The notes: generated from the sequence alone by a model not told the origin. A stretch of DNA of 64,000 bases from an uncultured Lachnospiraceae bacterium (GCA_902476265.1 CABSCP010000018.1:12921-76920), one strand, 5' to 3'. Shown: positions 33,409 to 42,598, counted from the stretch's first letter. Numbers and translations: made by a program.

Positions 33409-35649
33409 TTATTGCACTCCTTTTTTGAAATGTCCCGTGGTATATTCTGCCGGAGGCATTCCTTCCCCTGAAGCGAAGTAACGGATCAGCTGTTTTGTCC
33501 GCTGCAGGGTTTCATCGGTAAAATCCAGCCGCACCGCCCCGATATGCTGCTTCCTGATTTCGGGAAGATACTGATGCAGGGACAGGGGCACGGAATTATA
33601 TATGGTATTCATACAGTGTCTGCAGTTAATCAATACCGGGAACCGGGCCTGACAGCGGTCTTTTAAAGCATACTGAAAGCTCATTCGGTCCATTCCCCGG
33701 GCCAGCTGTTCCTGTGTATGCCGGATGGTGCATCGGCCTGCAGTCCGCTTGACGCAGCCGGCGCTGACCATCATGGGGATCCTTCCGTAAACGGAAAGTT
33801 CCATAAATTCCGCCGGCAGGACAGACAGTTCATGACGGTTCAATTCCGGGGACGCGGTATAAGTATCGATCTGAAAATGGCGCTGATAAAAGGAAAGGGT
33901 TTCCCGGTTAAACACATGAGACCCCTGCCCGAGAGAACGTTTTTTATCGGGAAACAGTTGTTTTGCCCATACAAGTCCGGACAGATTTCCCGCCAGAAAA
34001 CCGTCTGTCAAATGGCTGTTCTCCAAAATGCAACGGGCCAGCCGCTCCAGATATCTCTCCGAATAAGCGCGCAGAATCACCGGCAGGGTCAGGAAAAGTT
34101 CAAATCCGTCCTCCTTTTGTTTCCGCCGGGCCACCTCCCGAAAAAACAGAGAAGCCGCCTCTTCCGAAAGGATTGCGTCGGAGAACACATACAGCCTTTT
34201 CACCGCATCCTCTTCCAGCGTTGCTTTAGCCTGTTCCAGCGTCAGGGCCGATACATGCAGCAGCGTTTTACCGCCCTCATTCTTTTTCGGAACTACCGCC
34301 TCTTCCGGCATTTCTTTCGGCAATATCCTGTAAAAAGGTTCCGCCATTTTCTCCCAAAGAGTGGACAGGGCCTGTCTGCGCAGATCGTTTAAAGCGGAGA
34401 CAGGCAGAAAAACATCCCCTTTTATGGATATCTCCATTCCCCCTGTTTCAAAGTGGGAGCCGCCTGTCTTTTTCAGCTGTTTTTCCACGTCGGCCCGGGC
34501 CAGCGGCCTTTTTTGGGCAGGCATCACTTCGGCGCCGCTTGTTTCGATGCCCACATTCCCGCATTTTGCATAAAGTACGGCCGGTTTTCCCGCTTCCAGG
34601 CTGACGGAAAGATTGACCTTTCTGGTCAATCCGTTTTCCGGATATTTCTTTCGGATGTCCTCCAGAATTTCTTCGGAACAGCCGGAGTATCCGGGTTTCT
34701 GCAATGTGATCATCTCCCTGCCGTTATGACGGTCATAATAACCGCCTCCGGTTTCGGAACGGACATAGAGTTGGGAAAGCAGGGATAAGTCTTTCTCTTC
34801 CACCTGCCATTTTTCGGGGGTCCTGCGGTAAAGATCGATATATTTCCGATAGACTGCCGTCACTCCCGCCACATATTCCGGGCTTTTCATCCTGCCCTCG
34901 ATTTTAAAAGAATCGATTCCGGCCTCCAAAAGCCCGGGCAGAAACGGCAGGACGCACAGATCCTTTAAGCTCAGCGGATACAACACATCCTGTCCTTTTT
35001 GCCCCATCCCTTTCCCGTCTTCCAGAATGCTGTAGGGAAGGCGGCATGGCTGTGCGCATCTGCCCCGGTTCCCGCTTCTTCCTCCCAAAATACTGGAAAA
35101 AAGACACTGGCCGGAATAGCAGTAACACAAGGCTCCATGGATGAAGGTTTCCAGTTCCATTCCCGTCTCCCGTTTCAGGATCCGGATTTCCTCCAGGCTC
35201 AGTTCCCTTGCCGGCACTACCCGGCAGACGCCCAGGGATTTTAAAAAAAGGGCAGCCCTGCTGTCCGTCACCGTCATCTGGGTGCTGGCATGCAGTTCCA
35301 TTTCCGGAAAGGCCCGACGGCAGCGCTCCAAAACCCCTAAATCCTGTATGATCACTCCGTCCAGTCCGGCTTCATAAAAAGGAGACAGCCAGGGGATCAG
35401 TTCTTCCAGCTCCGTTTCCTTTGTCAGCGTATTGATGGTTAAATAAATCTTTTTCCCGAAAAAATGGGCCAATTGCAGCGCCTCCGTCAGTTCTTCATCA
35501 CTGAAATTTCCCGCAAAGGCTCTGGCACCGAATTTTTGCCCGCCCAGATAGACGGCATCCGCACCGGCGGCAATGGCCGCTTTCAGACAGGCCATATCCC
35601 CTGCCGGCGCTAGAAGTTCTCCACATATCTCTTTCATATAATTCCTCAA
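33409..35649 (-). CDS. Peptidase U32-family protein (RlhA/YrrN-O-like, with DUF3656)
   Basis: This 746-residue protein begins ELLAPAGDMACLKAAIAAGADAVYLGG. It has the U32 motif ELETFIHGALCYCYSGQCLFSS and the cysteine ligands RGRCAQPCRLPY. C-terminal cysteines follow (GCVKRTAGRC, INCRHCMNTIYN). Members related to RlhA act with prephenate-derived cofactors on 23S rRNA or tRNA hydroxylation. Protease activity is doubtful for many of them. The DUF3656 C-terminal module accounts for the extra length. It is co-transcribed with zapA and the FtsW/RodA gene. Confidence 0.9.
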   Translation of the reverse strand: MRNYMKEICGELLAPAGDMACLKAAIAAGADAVYLGGQKFGARAFAGNFSDEELTEALQLAHFFGKKIYLTINTLTKETELEELIPWLSPFYEAGLDGVIIQDLGVLERCRRAFPEMELHASTQMTVTDSRAALFLKSLGVCRVVPARELSLEEIRILKRETGMELETFIHGALCYCYSGQCLFSSILGGRSGNRGRCAQPCRLPYSILEDGKGMGQKGQDVLYPLSLKDLCVLPFLPGLLEAGIDSFKIEGRMKSPEYVAGVTAVYRKYIDLYRRTPEKWQVEEKDLSLLSQLYVRSETGGGYYDRHNGREMITLQKPGYSGCSEEILEDIRKKYPENGLTRKVNLSVSLEAGKPAVLYAKCGNVGIETSGAEVMPAQKRPLARADVEKQLKKTGGSHFETGGMEISIKGDVFLPVSALNDLRRQALSTLWEKMAEPFYRILPKEMPEEAVVPKKNEGGKTLLHVSALTLEQAKATLEEDAVKRLYVFSDAILSEEAASLFFREVARRKQKEDGFELFLTLPVILRAYSERYLERLARCILENSHLTDGFLAGNLSGLVWAKQLFPDKKRSLGQGSHVFNRETLSFYQRHFQIDTYTASPELNRHELSVLPAEFMELSVYGRIPMMVSAGCVKRTAGRCTIRHTQEQLARGMDRMSFQYALKDRCQARFPVLINCRHCMNTIYNSVPLSLHQYLPEIRKQHIGAVRLDFTDETLQRTKQLIRYFASGEGMPPAEYTTGHFKKGVQ

Positions 35650-35697
35650 ATCTTATTCCACAATGACAGAAAGGCTGCCATTTCTGACAGCCCGCCC

Positions 35698-36117
35698 TTA
35701 TTCCTTCCGTTTTACATTGCGCATTTCCGTTTCCAGACGGACAATCTGTCTGGAATTGTCCTGCAGCTCCTGCTGTGCATTCCGCAGGGACTTCTCCATA
35801 TTTTCCAGTTTGATCTGCGCCGCAATGAGTTCATGCTTCAAATCATACAGTTCCTTTTCCTTGGAAGCCACATCCTCCTCAAGCAGGCCGATCTGATTCT
35901 TCGCTTTAAAAAAATCATCCGCAATATTGAGTTCCAAAAGGATGTGCTGGGTCTCCACCGACTGTCTGCGGAAATTCTCCACCTTGCCATATTCGGTCAG
36001 CTTATTATTGATATAAGATGCCACCTTCTGCAAATAATCTTCGCTTTCGTAACCGCTCAGCGTCAGAACCTTACCGCCTATGATTACTTCCGTATCCGTT
36101 TTGACTGCCATGCCCAT
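35698..36117 (-). CDS. zapA: Cell division protein ZapA
   Basis: ZapA binds FtsZ and promotes Z-ring bundling. The protein (139 residues) starts at ATG 36117 (MGMAVKTDTEVIIGGKVLTLSGYESEDY) behind GAAAGG. The globular ZapA domain covers about 1-75 (YLQKVASYINNKL). A coiled coil fills the rest. A longer upstream reading into the GC-rich leader lacks a site. It heads the zapA-U32-FtsW/RodA-PBP operon, with a strong promoter about 95 bp upstream. Confidence 0.9.
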   Translation of the reverse strand: MGMAVKTDTEVIIGGKVLTLSGYESEDYLQKVASYINNKLTEYGKVENFRRQSVETQHILLELNIADDFFKAKNQIGLLEEDVASKEKELYDLKHELIAAQIKLENMEKSLRNAQQELQDNSRQIVRLETEMRNVKRKE

Positions 36118-36212
36118 ACGCACCTTTCGTATCCTGCAGTGTCGTGCATGCGCCCTCTGTCGGGCCGCCACACAATATCTGCCACATTAATTCGTAAAAC
36201 TATACCACATTT

Positions 36213-36241
36213 ATTATAAGCGGTACAAGCCCGAATTGCAA
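36213..36241 (-). promoter_or_regulatory. Promoter of the zapA operon
   Basis: Minus-strand TTGCAA (36236-36241) and perfect TATAAT (36213-36218) are 17 bp apart. A second TATAGT lies about 15 bp downstream. Confidence 0.88.
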
Positions 36242-36279
36242 GCATTATGTTGCCGCCGCACAGACGGCAGGGCCCAAAG

Positions 36280-37275
36280 CTATTCCGGGATTTCCAGGCC
36301 AAGGTGCCGATAGGCTATGGCTGTCACCACTCTTCCTCTGGGAGTGCGGTCAATCAGACCGTTCATCAGAAGATACGGCTCATAAACATCCTCTATGGTT
36401 CCGGCATCCTCTCCCACAGCGGCCGCCAGCGTATCCAGTCCTACCGGACCTCCTTTAAACTTTTCAATCATGGTAAACAGCAGGTTCCGGTCCGTATGAT
36501 CCAGCCCCATCTTATCCACATCCATCAGATCCAACGCTGTGCGCGCCACCTGTTCCGTGATGATTCCGTCGTATTTTACCTGCGCGAAATCCCGGACGCG
36601 TTTTAAAATGCGGTTGGCAAGCCTTGGCGTCCCGCGGCTTCTCCGGGCCAGCTCCAACGCTCCCGCATCTTCGATTTCCACATTCAGGACTCTGGCCGAA
36701 TGCCGGACGATCAACTGCAATTCCTCCACCGTATAAAATTCCAGGTGATGGATCATGCCGAAGCGGTCCCGCAGGGGCGCGGTCAAAAGCCCCGCCCGGG
36801 TGGTTGCGCCCACCAGTGTGAACTTAGGCAGGTCCAGCCGGATGGAACGGGCGGATGCCCCTTTCCCGATCATGATGTCGATGGCAAAATCCTCCATGGC
36901 CGGATACAGGACTTCTTCCACCTGGCGGTTTAAGCGGTGAATTTCATCCACAAACAAAAGGTCCCCTTCCTGAAGATTGTTCAGGATCGCCGCCATTTCT
37001 CCCGGCTTTTCAATGGCCGGTCCGCTGGTCACTTTCATATTCACGCCCATCTCGTTTGCGATGATACCCGCAAGTGTGGTTTTCCCCAGTCCGGGAGGAC
37101 CGTAAAAAAGCACATGGTCCAGCGCATCCTGTCTCTGTTTCGCGGCCTCTATATAAATTTTCAGATTCGCCTTCGCCTTTTCCTGTCCGATATAATCCTT
37201 CAGATACCGGGGGCGCAGGCTGCCTTCTATTTTGATATCCTCTTGCGTGATATTCGTTTCAATTACTCTGCCCAT
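36280..37275 (-). CDS. ruvB: Holliday junction branch migration ATPase RuvB
   Basis: This AAA+ motor drives branch migration with RuvA. It has 331 residues, with RPRYLKDYIGQEKAKANLKI, Walker A GPPGLGKTT, Walker B LLFVDEIHRL, sensor 1 GATTRAGLL and the winged-helix tail ending PRGRVVTAIAYRHLG. The start ATG at 37275 follows GGAGGAAAAC. A TTG four codons upstream overlaps the ribosome site and is not used. It lies 40 bp after ruvA. Confidence 0.98.
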   Translation of the reverse strand: MGRVIETNITQEDIKIEGSLRPRYLKDYIGQEKAKANLKIYIEAAKQRQDALDHVLFYGPPGLGKTTLAGIIANEMGVNMKVTSGPAIEKPGEMAAILNNLQEGDLLFVDEIHRLNRQVEEVLYPAMEDFAIDIMIGKGASARSIRLDLPKFTLVGATTRAGLLTAPLRDRFGMIHHLEFYTVEELQLIVRHSARVLNVEIEDAGALELARRSRGTPRLANRILKRVRDFAQVKYDGIITEQVARTALDLMDVDKMGLDHTDRNLLFTMIEKFKGGPVGLDTLAAAVGEDAGTIEDVYEPYLLMNGLIDRTPRGRVVTAIAYRHLGLEIPE

Positions 37276-37315
37276 GTTTTCCTCCAAGGCTTATTGTGTT
37301 TCGTCAAAGCCGGCA

Positions 37316-37918
37316 TCAGAACATTTTCTTTAATGCCGCCTTCAGGAGAGCCTCCACATCCATATCCTCCTGCTCTACGGATTTCACCGCACGGAGGGCG
37401 TCGGAAGCCGAATAGCCCAGGGCGGTCAGTGCTTCCACCGCTTCGTTCCGGGCGCTTCCGGGCCCTGTATCCCGGGCGGAAACAGCAATGCTCTCTTTGG
37501 AAATGAGCGTGTCTTCCAGAGATATCTTATCCTTCAATTCCAGAATGATCCGCTGGGCTGTCTTATTCCCCACTCCCGGGGCTTTGGCGATGGCTTTGGC
37601 ATCCTGTGCGATCACAGCCATGCGCAGTTCGTCCGCGCTCATGACGGACAGCACGGACAGACCGCCCTTGGGCCCGATTCCGCTCACCGTGATCAGCTGT
37701 CTGTACATATCCAGATCATCTTTTGTCAGAAACCCAAACAGCTGTATCGCGTCTTCCCGGACGCTGGTATAGGTATAAATCTTCACTTCTTCGCCGATGG
37801 GAGGCAGAAGCGCGGCCACACTGCCGGGGATCCGGACGTTATAGCCGATATGTCCCACCTCCACCACCAGATTGTCCTCCGTGATGTCTGCCACCTTTCC
37901 GATCAAATATGCAATCAT
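37316..37918 (-). CDS. ruvA: Holliday junction-binding protein RuvA
   Basis: RuvA binds four-way junctions and loads RuvB. The 200-residue protein has the OB domain (MIAYLIGKVADI...), the HhH motifs TVSGIGPKGGLSVLS and APGVGNKTAQRIILELKDK, and the C-terminal RuvB-binding three-helix domain (NEAVEALTALGYSASDALRAV). It lies 10 bp after the Gx transporter gene in a long minus-strand operon that contains a LexA-like box. Confidence 0.97.
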   Translation of the reverse strand: MIAYLIGKVADITEDNLVVEVGHIGYNVRIPGSVAALLPPIGEEVKIYTYTSVREDAIQLFGFLTKDDLDMYRQLITVSGIGPKGGLSVLSVMSADELRMAVIAQDAKAIAKAPGVGNKTAQRIILELKDKISLEDTLISKESIAVSARDTGPGSARNEAVEALTALGYSASDALRAVKSVEQEDMDVEALLKAALKKMF

Positions 37919-37928
37919 AACGATATCC

Positions 37929-38420
37929 TCATTCTCTTTCTATGGAGCCCAGATGCTTCTTCACTTCCCCCGCTGCCAGACCGATAAAAATCCCGGTGAT
38001 GCAGCCTGCAATCAGCAGCCACGGCAGATAATATCCCACCCACACAGTCTCCACCACCGCCATCGCTGTCAAAAGCTGTCCCACATTGTGGAAAACACCG
38101 CCGCAGACGCTCACTCCTACAATGGAAAGGCCTTTCATCTTCTTTGCCGCCGTCATGGCTGCAAAAGAAAAAAACGCCCCTGCAAGACTGTAAATTACCA
38201 CATACAGATTCCCAAACAGAAGGGAGGAAAGAAGCACTCTCGCCACATTTACGGACAGCGCTTCTTTCCAGCCGTACAGATACAGGCATAAAACCACGGC
38301 AAGATTCGCCAGACCCAGTTTAATCCCCGGTATGCCTGGCGCAAGAGGGATCAGGGATTCCACATAGGAAAGCATCAGGGCTGCGCCCGTCAGCATACTC
38401 AAAACAGCAGTCTTTCTCAT
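37929..38420 (-). CDS. Gx transporter family membrane protein (heptaprenyl diphosphate synthase component I-like)
   Basis: This 163-residue membrane protein has about five helices and a start of MRKTAVLSMLTGAALMLSYVES. It has PGIKLGLANLAVVLCLYLYG and GGVFHNVGQLLTAMAVVE, the features of the Gx/Hpre_diP_synt_I family. That family resembles ECF transporter S components. The start at 38420 lies behind AAGGAAGG, and longer upstream readings are rejected. It is usually paired with a NusG_II protein, as here. The substrate is unknown. Confidence 0.88.
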   Translation of the reverse strand: MRKTAVLSMLTGAALMLSYVESLIPLAPGIPGIKLGLANLAVVLCLYLYGWKEALSVNVARVLLSSLLFGNLYVVIYSLAGAFFSFAAMTAAKKMKGLSIVGVSVCGGVFHNVGQLLTAMAVVETVWVGYYLPWLLIAGCITGIFIGLAAGEVKKHLGSIERE

Positions 38421-38493
38421 TTGGTCCTTCCTTTTCAAATGCTGTCCCGCCACCCGGCAGCAGCGGGCAAAACACAGCGACCGCAGTTTCCTG

Positions 38494-38901
38494 TCAGGTA
38501 TTGGCATCCAGTCCCTGCCCACGCCCTCCCGTCAGCCGGATCACAAGCCTGTGGGGCAGGCAGATAATGCTTTCCCCGGAAGCAGCAATCTCCCCCTGCT
38601 TCACGCAGACTTGATCCGGGCAATCCGCTTCCGTCACCGAAACGCCGTGGGGCGTAATCCGTATCACATTATATCCGTATGACGACGGAATCCTGACCGT
38701 CTGCTCTCTGTCAAGTGACAGGCGCATGATTTCTTCCCCGTCCTGTTCTATCACGGCCACACTGCCTTCTTCCCGGCCATGCCCCAGATACAGAAAAGAA
38801 GCAATCAATCCGGCGGCCAGAAAAAGAAAGGCAATCAAAAACAAATCTCCTTTTTTAAAAACTCTGCCTTTTATTTTATCACAATCGAACGTATGTTTCA
38901 A
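38494..38901 (-). CDS. NusG domain II-containing membrane-anchored protein
   Basis: This 135-residue protein has a short basic start, one transmembrane helix (DLFLIAFLFLAAGLIASFLYLG) and an extracellular NusG_II fold ending EADCPDQVCVKQGEIAASGESIICLPHRLVIRLTG. The paired cysteines of the CPDQVC type are characteristic. The start is TTG at 38901, with GGAGGG nine bases upstream inside the end of the preceding gene. The first codons overlap a LexA-like box. The function is unknown. Co-occurrence with the Gx transporter suggests a two-component membrane unit. Confidence 0.85.
   Translation of the reverse strand: MKHTFDCDKIKGRVFKKGDLFLIAFLFLAAGLIASFLYLGHGREEGSVAVIEQDGEEIMRLSLDREQTVRIPSSYGYNVIRITPHGVSVTEADCPDQVCVKQGEIAASGESIICLPHRLVIRLTGGRGQGLDANT
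38886..38899. promoter_or_regulatory. LexA-like SOS box upstream of ruvAB
   Basis: CGAACGTATGTTTC matches the Gram-positive LexA consensus CGAACRNRYGTTYG at 13 of 14 positions. It lies at the start codon of the NusG_II gene, about 1 kb and two genes upstream of ruvA in the same operon. The ruvAB genes are classic SOS genes in Bacillus. Confidence 0.5.
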
Positions 38902-38906
38902 GCTTT

Positions 38907-39899
38907 TTATCCCTCCAAAAGCTGCAGCGCGGCCACCTGGGGATCCGCTATTTTTTCCATGACGGATAGGGCATGTCCCTCTAAATACAAGTCATGGGAA
39001 TCCGACAACCCCTGGGCATTCAATTCCCGGATCACCAGCTGGCAGATCGTTTCGATCAAAACCGCCCGGGTATCCTTCGTATTGATCCATCCGTATAAAA
39101 AATCGCTTTCCTGCGCATTCTGCCAGGCGCTGCGGCTGTCAAAAGGCATGGTGAGCTGATCCAGCAGTTCATAAACCTGGGACAGCACAGGAAGTTCCTT
39201 TAAGCTTTTATGCATCCACTTATAATAAGGCGTATAACGGCGGTTTAAAAGATGGACCATGGAGCAGGTGGTTTTGATAAACTCCTCCAGCGAAAGAAAA
39301 GCAGCCGTCCACTCCCCTCTTTGGGAAAGCCTGCTGTAATTGTATTGCCCTGACTGGGCCATTGCCGCAGCCCGGGCCGCTATTTTCTTTCGGCGCACAT
39401 CCTCCGGATAAAATCCCTGCAGGGTTTCATAAAATGCGGAAAAAATTCCCGGTTCATCCAGGAACACAGCTCCACTGGCCGCCTGGGAAAGCCGGGATTC
39501 CGGAATCCACATCCAGTCCATATTTGTAATTGGAACTGTGGTTCTTCCGATCAGACCGAAAAAGAAATCTTCTATGGAAAGCACGCCCACCCTGCCCTTT
39601 GCATTGGCGGTTTCCCTCCGGGCAGGAAAGCCTTCAAATTCCCGGGGAAGGTCTTCATATGCCCTGCGGCAGACTTCCCCGTATTCCTCATAAAGCTTCC
39701 GGGGCAGCCATAGGCAGAAAGCGGGTCCAAAATCATGATCCCGGGAAATTTCATCGTCAAAACCCAGACATTCGGATCCCTGCCCCACCAGCCCCGCACA
39801 AAACTGCCCTTTCAGCGCCGTAAACTCCTGTTCCAGACGCGCGGCCATAGGACGCCCCCAGCTTTCAAAGTACCGTCTGCTCAGTTCAAGCCCCTTCAT
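38907..39899 (-). CDS. DUF4037 nucleotidyltransferase-like protein
   Basis: This 330-residue protein starts at ATG 39899 (MKGLELSRRYFESWG), behind AGAGGA located in the end of the TPR gene. It shows a nucleotidyltransferase-like beginning, GLVGQGSECLGFDDEISRDHDFGP, with a GS motif and a D-x-D pattern. The helical DUF4037 domain follows. A role in nucleotide or antibiotic adenylylation has been guessed for such folds but is not shown. It is co-transcribed with the TPR gene, which it overlaps by 14 bp; the pair often occur together. Confidence 0.85.
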   Translation of the reverse strand: MKGLELSRRYFESWGRPMAARLEQEFTALKGQFCAGLVGQGSECLGFDDEISRDHDFGPAFCLWLPRKLYEEYGEVCRRAYEDLPREFEGFPARRETANAKGRVGVLSIEDFFFGLIGRTTVPITNMDWMWIPESRLSQAASGAVFLDEPGIFSAFYETLQGFYPEDVRRKKIAARAAAMAQSGQYNYSRLSQRGEWTAAFLSLEEFIKTTCSMVHLLNRRYTPYYKWMHKSLKELPVLSQVYELLDQLTMPFDSRSAWQNAQESDFLYGWINTKDTRAVLIETICQLVIRELNAQGLSDSHDLYLEGHALSVMEKIADPQVAALQLLEG

Positions 39900-40746
39900 A
39901 GCGGTATTCCTCTGCCAGCTTTTCATATTCCTTCTGCCTGTCAACTTCCCCTAACTGTCCTGCGATCGCAGCACAGTTACCGCATAAAAGGCCGTAACTG
40001 GCATTTCTGCCGAAATGTTTTTCCACTTCTTTTACGGATTGTTCATAATAATCCAGGGCCTTTTCCAGACGCCCCATATGATAATAGGCCTCTCCCATGC
40101 CCGCCAGCGCCGCGCTGTAATGGGCATCCGTATGTTCCCCGTTTTCCCGGAAAATGGAAATTGCCCTGGAAAGAAGAGCCTCCGCCTTATCATTGTCTTT
40201 TCTTTTAAAGCAGATCAGCGCCAGATTTGTCAGTGAAGTTGCCAGCTCCATCCTGGCATCCGGCTGTTTTTCCACGATTTCAATGGCTTTTTCCAGGAAA
40301 ACAGCCGCCTTTTCATTTTCGTCCATCTGTTCCAGAAGAAGGCTGATATTGTTATACAGGCCGGCAAACCGGTAATCGCCGGGCTCCAGCTGTTCCTCAT
40401 ATATTTTCAGCGCTCTGGTATAGTCTCGCAGGGCATCCTTCTGTCTGCCCGCCGCCCGGTATGCCGTGGCAGCATTTAAAAGGGTGGTTGCAAAATGCTC
40501 CGTTCCCTCCAGCTGAAGTTCTTCCATCAGAAGCAAGACATCCTCCGCAATCCGAAAGGCTTCTTCATATCTGGAAATGCTGCGGTAAAATCCGATCAGT
40601 TCATTTCCAGCGGAAATATAGACACCGTATTCCTTTCCTTCCTTTGCCTCTTCCAGACAGGAAAGCAGAAAAGGCTCTACCTTCTGTATTTCATTTTTTT
40701 CAAACATCCGGTCCAGGGTTGCCAGAATTTCCTCTATCTGCATCAT
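39886..40746 (-). CDS. Tetratricopeptide repeat protein
   Basis: This 286-residue soluble protein consists of consecutive TPR units from about residue 40 to 275, such as ATTLLNAATAYRAAGRQKDALRDYTRALKIY-type helices and YHMGRLEKALDYYEQSVKEVEKH. The start is ATGATG at 40746, overlapping the stop of the preceding gene. TPRs mediate protein contacts. The likely partner is the DUF4037 protein encoded next. Confidence 0.88.
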   Translation of the reverse strand: MMQIEEILATLDRMFEKNEIQKVEPFLLSCLEEAKEGKEYGVYISAGNELIGFYRSISRYEEAFRIAEDVLLLMEELQLEGTEHFATTLLNAATAYRAAGRQKDALRDYTRALKIYEEQLEPGDYRFAGLYNNISLLLEQMDENEKAAVFLEKAIEIVEKQPDARMELATSLTNLALICFKRKDNDKAEALLSRAISIFRENGEHTDAHYSAALAGMGEAYYHMGRLEKALDYYEQSVKEVEKHFGRNASYGLLCGNCAAIAGQLGEVDRQKEYEKLAEEYRYEGA

Positions 40747-41468
40747 TCTTCCGTATTCTCTCCTTCCGTCCCATGCCAGCCGTCTCCGGCCTGCCAGGCC
40801 ACACATTTCCAGGCCACTTCGCCGTTCTCGTCCCTTTCTGCCACGCTACGCTGCCCGATGAAGTCAATTTCATACAAAAGCTCGATCACATGATCTCCGC
40901 CTTTTTCATAAGCGGCGGTATAAACCAGACAAGTTTCCCCTTCTCCCACGCCGGTATTGAGCGGCAGAAACGTATTCTCCCCCTCCGGATTGTCAAAGGT
41001 AAATTCCATGGGCTCTTCCTGCATTTCCGTTTCTGTTTCTTTCTCTTTGACAGAAGATTTTGACTCCTCTTTTTTCTTCCCGCCATCCTCTTCATCCGTT
41101 TCTTTCAGGGCGTTCTCCTGTTCCCTGATGAGCGCTGCAATCCCATCCACCGCTTCCCTGGGGATCAGCTCCGGCCGGGTGAACAAATCCGTCTTTAGGG
41201 TCAGGACCTCTTTGCTTTCCACAAAAGCAGCATAGGGGCTCCACTCTGTCCAAAAAGCTTCCAACTCGTCCTTCTTTTCTTTCAGATCCGCATTCAGATC
41301 AATCATTTTCTGCAGGCTTTCATGGGTGGAAACCACCTCGTTTTCCGCCTCTTTTCGCTTTCCTTTTTCATTTTGCAGTGACCAGGCCTCGAATATCACA
41401 ATGCCCAGCAGCACAATCACCGTAATATATGTGAAAATTTTTGCAAGCACTTCTTCTCTGAATTTCAT
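40743..41468 (-). CDS. Membrane-anchored protein of unknown function
   Basis: This 241-residue protein has one N-terminal transmembrane helix (IFTYITVIVLLGIVIFEAW, about residues 11-29), a coiled-coil segment to about residue 70, a Lys/Glu/Ser-rich linker near 115-150, and a C-terminal globular part with two tryptophans near the end. No domain is recognised. It heads the operon that runs through TPR, DUF4037, NusG_II, Gx transporter, ruvA and ruvB. A 14-bp palindrome lies just upstream. Confidence 0.7.
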   Translation of the reverse strand: MKFREEVLAKIFTYITVIVLLGIVIFEAWSLQNEKGKRKEAENEVVSTHESLQKMIDLNADLKEKKDELEAFWTEWSPYAAFVESKEVLTLKTDLFTRPELIPREAVDGIAALIREQENALKETDEEDGGKKKEESKSSVKEKETETEMQEEPMEFTFDNPEGENTFLPLNTGVGEGETCLVYTAAYEKGGDHVIELLYEIDFIGQRSVAERDENGEVAWKCVAWQAGDGWHGTEGENTEE

Positions 41469-41492
41469 ACTGTCTCCTTTCCGGCATCCCTG

Positions 41493-41506
41493 TTTGACAT
41501 GTCAAA
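41493..41506. promoter_or_regulatory. 14-bp palindrome upstream of the TPR-ruvAB operon
   Basis: TTTGACATGTCAAA is a perfect 14-bp palindrome, 25 bp upstream of the start at 41468. It may be an operator. No regulator can be named. Confidence 0.35.
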
Positions 41507-41626
41507 AATAATATTACAATAAACCCGGTCAAAAGTCATCTCTTTTTGATTGAAAAAAAAGCGGCAGGCATGTCCCCCAGGGCTTACCGTCAGTCCAAAG
41601 CCCGGTAGGATACCCGTTTCCCGCCG

Positions 41627-41655
41627 TTGACAATCCTTTTTCTTCTTTTTATAAT
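41627..41655 (+). promoter_or_regulatory. Promoter of degV
   Basis: TTGACA (41627-41632) and TATAAT (41650-41655) match the consensus perfectly with 17 bp between. The leader to the degV start is about 52 nt. Confidence 0.95.
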
Positions 41656-41713
41656 GAAGGTGTTCGTCCTTTATCCGAAGGATGATCCTATTAAAAAGAG
41701 AGAGGAAAATAAA

Positions 41714-42598
41714 ATGAAACCCTTTGTGATCACTACCGATTCCAATTCCGATTTGCCCGCTTCTTATATAGAAGCGCACCATACCACCATCATTCCCCAG
41801 TATTATTCCTTCGGCGATACTGTCTATGGAGACGAGTTAAACATGCCGCCCGCCGAATTTTATGAGCGCATGAAAAACGGAGAGCTGCCCGGCAGTCAGG
41901 CCAACAATCCGGCCGTCATCCGCGAGCGGTTTGAAGCGCTGATTCAGGAAGGCTTCGATATTCTGCATGTGGCGTTCTCTTCCGCATTGAGCGGCAGTTA
42001 CAATAACGTCTGCGTGACGGCCCGGGAACTGGCGGAAGACTATCCCGACAGCAAAATTATCGTCATCGATTCTTTCAATGTTTCCTTAAGCGAAGCCATC
42101 ATGGTCATGCAGGGAGACCTCTATAAGGAAGCCGGCCATACGCTGGAAGAGACCGCTGCTTTCCTGGAAGAGTTTAAAATGCATATGAACGTTCAGTTTA
42201 CGGTGGACGATCTGTTTCATTTGCAGCGGGGCGGCCGGGTTTCCAAAACCACGGCTATCGTAGGTTCCGCGCTGAATTTAAAGCCCTTCATGTTCGTCAC
42301 CGCGGAGGGGACGCTGAGCGCCGCCGGCACCGTCAGAGGCCGCAAAAAAAGTCTGCGCATGCTGGTGGAACGCATGAAGGCAACCCTGCCGGAATATCCG
42401 GATTTTTCTGTCCCTGTAGGGATCGTGCACGGCAACTGTTTAGAGGAAGCACAGCTGGTTGCAGACTATGTGAGGGCGGAAACCGGGTTTACCGATATCA
42501 TCATCAATGATATCAGCCCCAGCATCGGCACTCATGCAGGCCCGGGCGCAATCGGGCTGCTTTATTACGGCAATGTGAAAGAAGGACAGAAGGCATGA
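41714..42598 (+). CDS. DegV-family fatty-acid-binding protein
   Basis: DegV/FakB proteins hold a fatty acid for phosphorylation by FakA; a FakA-like YloV is at 25486-27180. The 294-residue protein starts ITTDSNSDLPASYIEAH and carries the lipid-pocket motif SSALSGSYNNV and the RGGRVSKTTAIVGSALNLKP segment. It ends with DISPSIGTHAGPGAIGLLYYG. The start ATG at 41714 follows AGAGAGG. It overlaps the next gene by 4 bp (ATGA). Confidence 0.95.
   Translation: MKPFVITTDSNSDLPASYIEAHHTTIIPQYYSFGDTVYGDELNMPPAEFYERMKNGELPGSQANNPAVIRERFEALIQEGFDILHVAFSSALSGSYNNVCVTARELAEDYPDSKIIVIDSFNVSLSEAIMVMQGDLYKEAGHTLEETAAFLEEFKMHMNVQFTVDDLFHLQRGGRVSKTTAIVGSALNLKPFMFVTAEGTLSAAGTVRGRKKSLRMLVERMKATLPEYPDFSVPVGIVHGNCLEEAQLVADYVRAETGFTDIIINDISPSIGTHAGPGAIGLLYYGNVKEGQKA

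Noticed and set aside
35672..35693. Terminator between zapA and the U32 gene
   Set aside because: The stem is only five to six pairs with a mismatch and the T-run is short; read-through within the operon is more likely.
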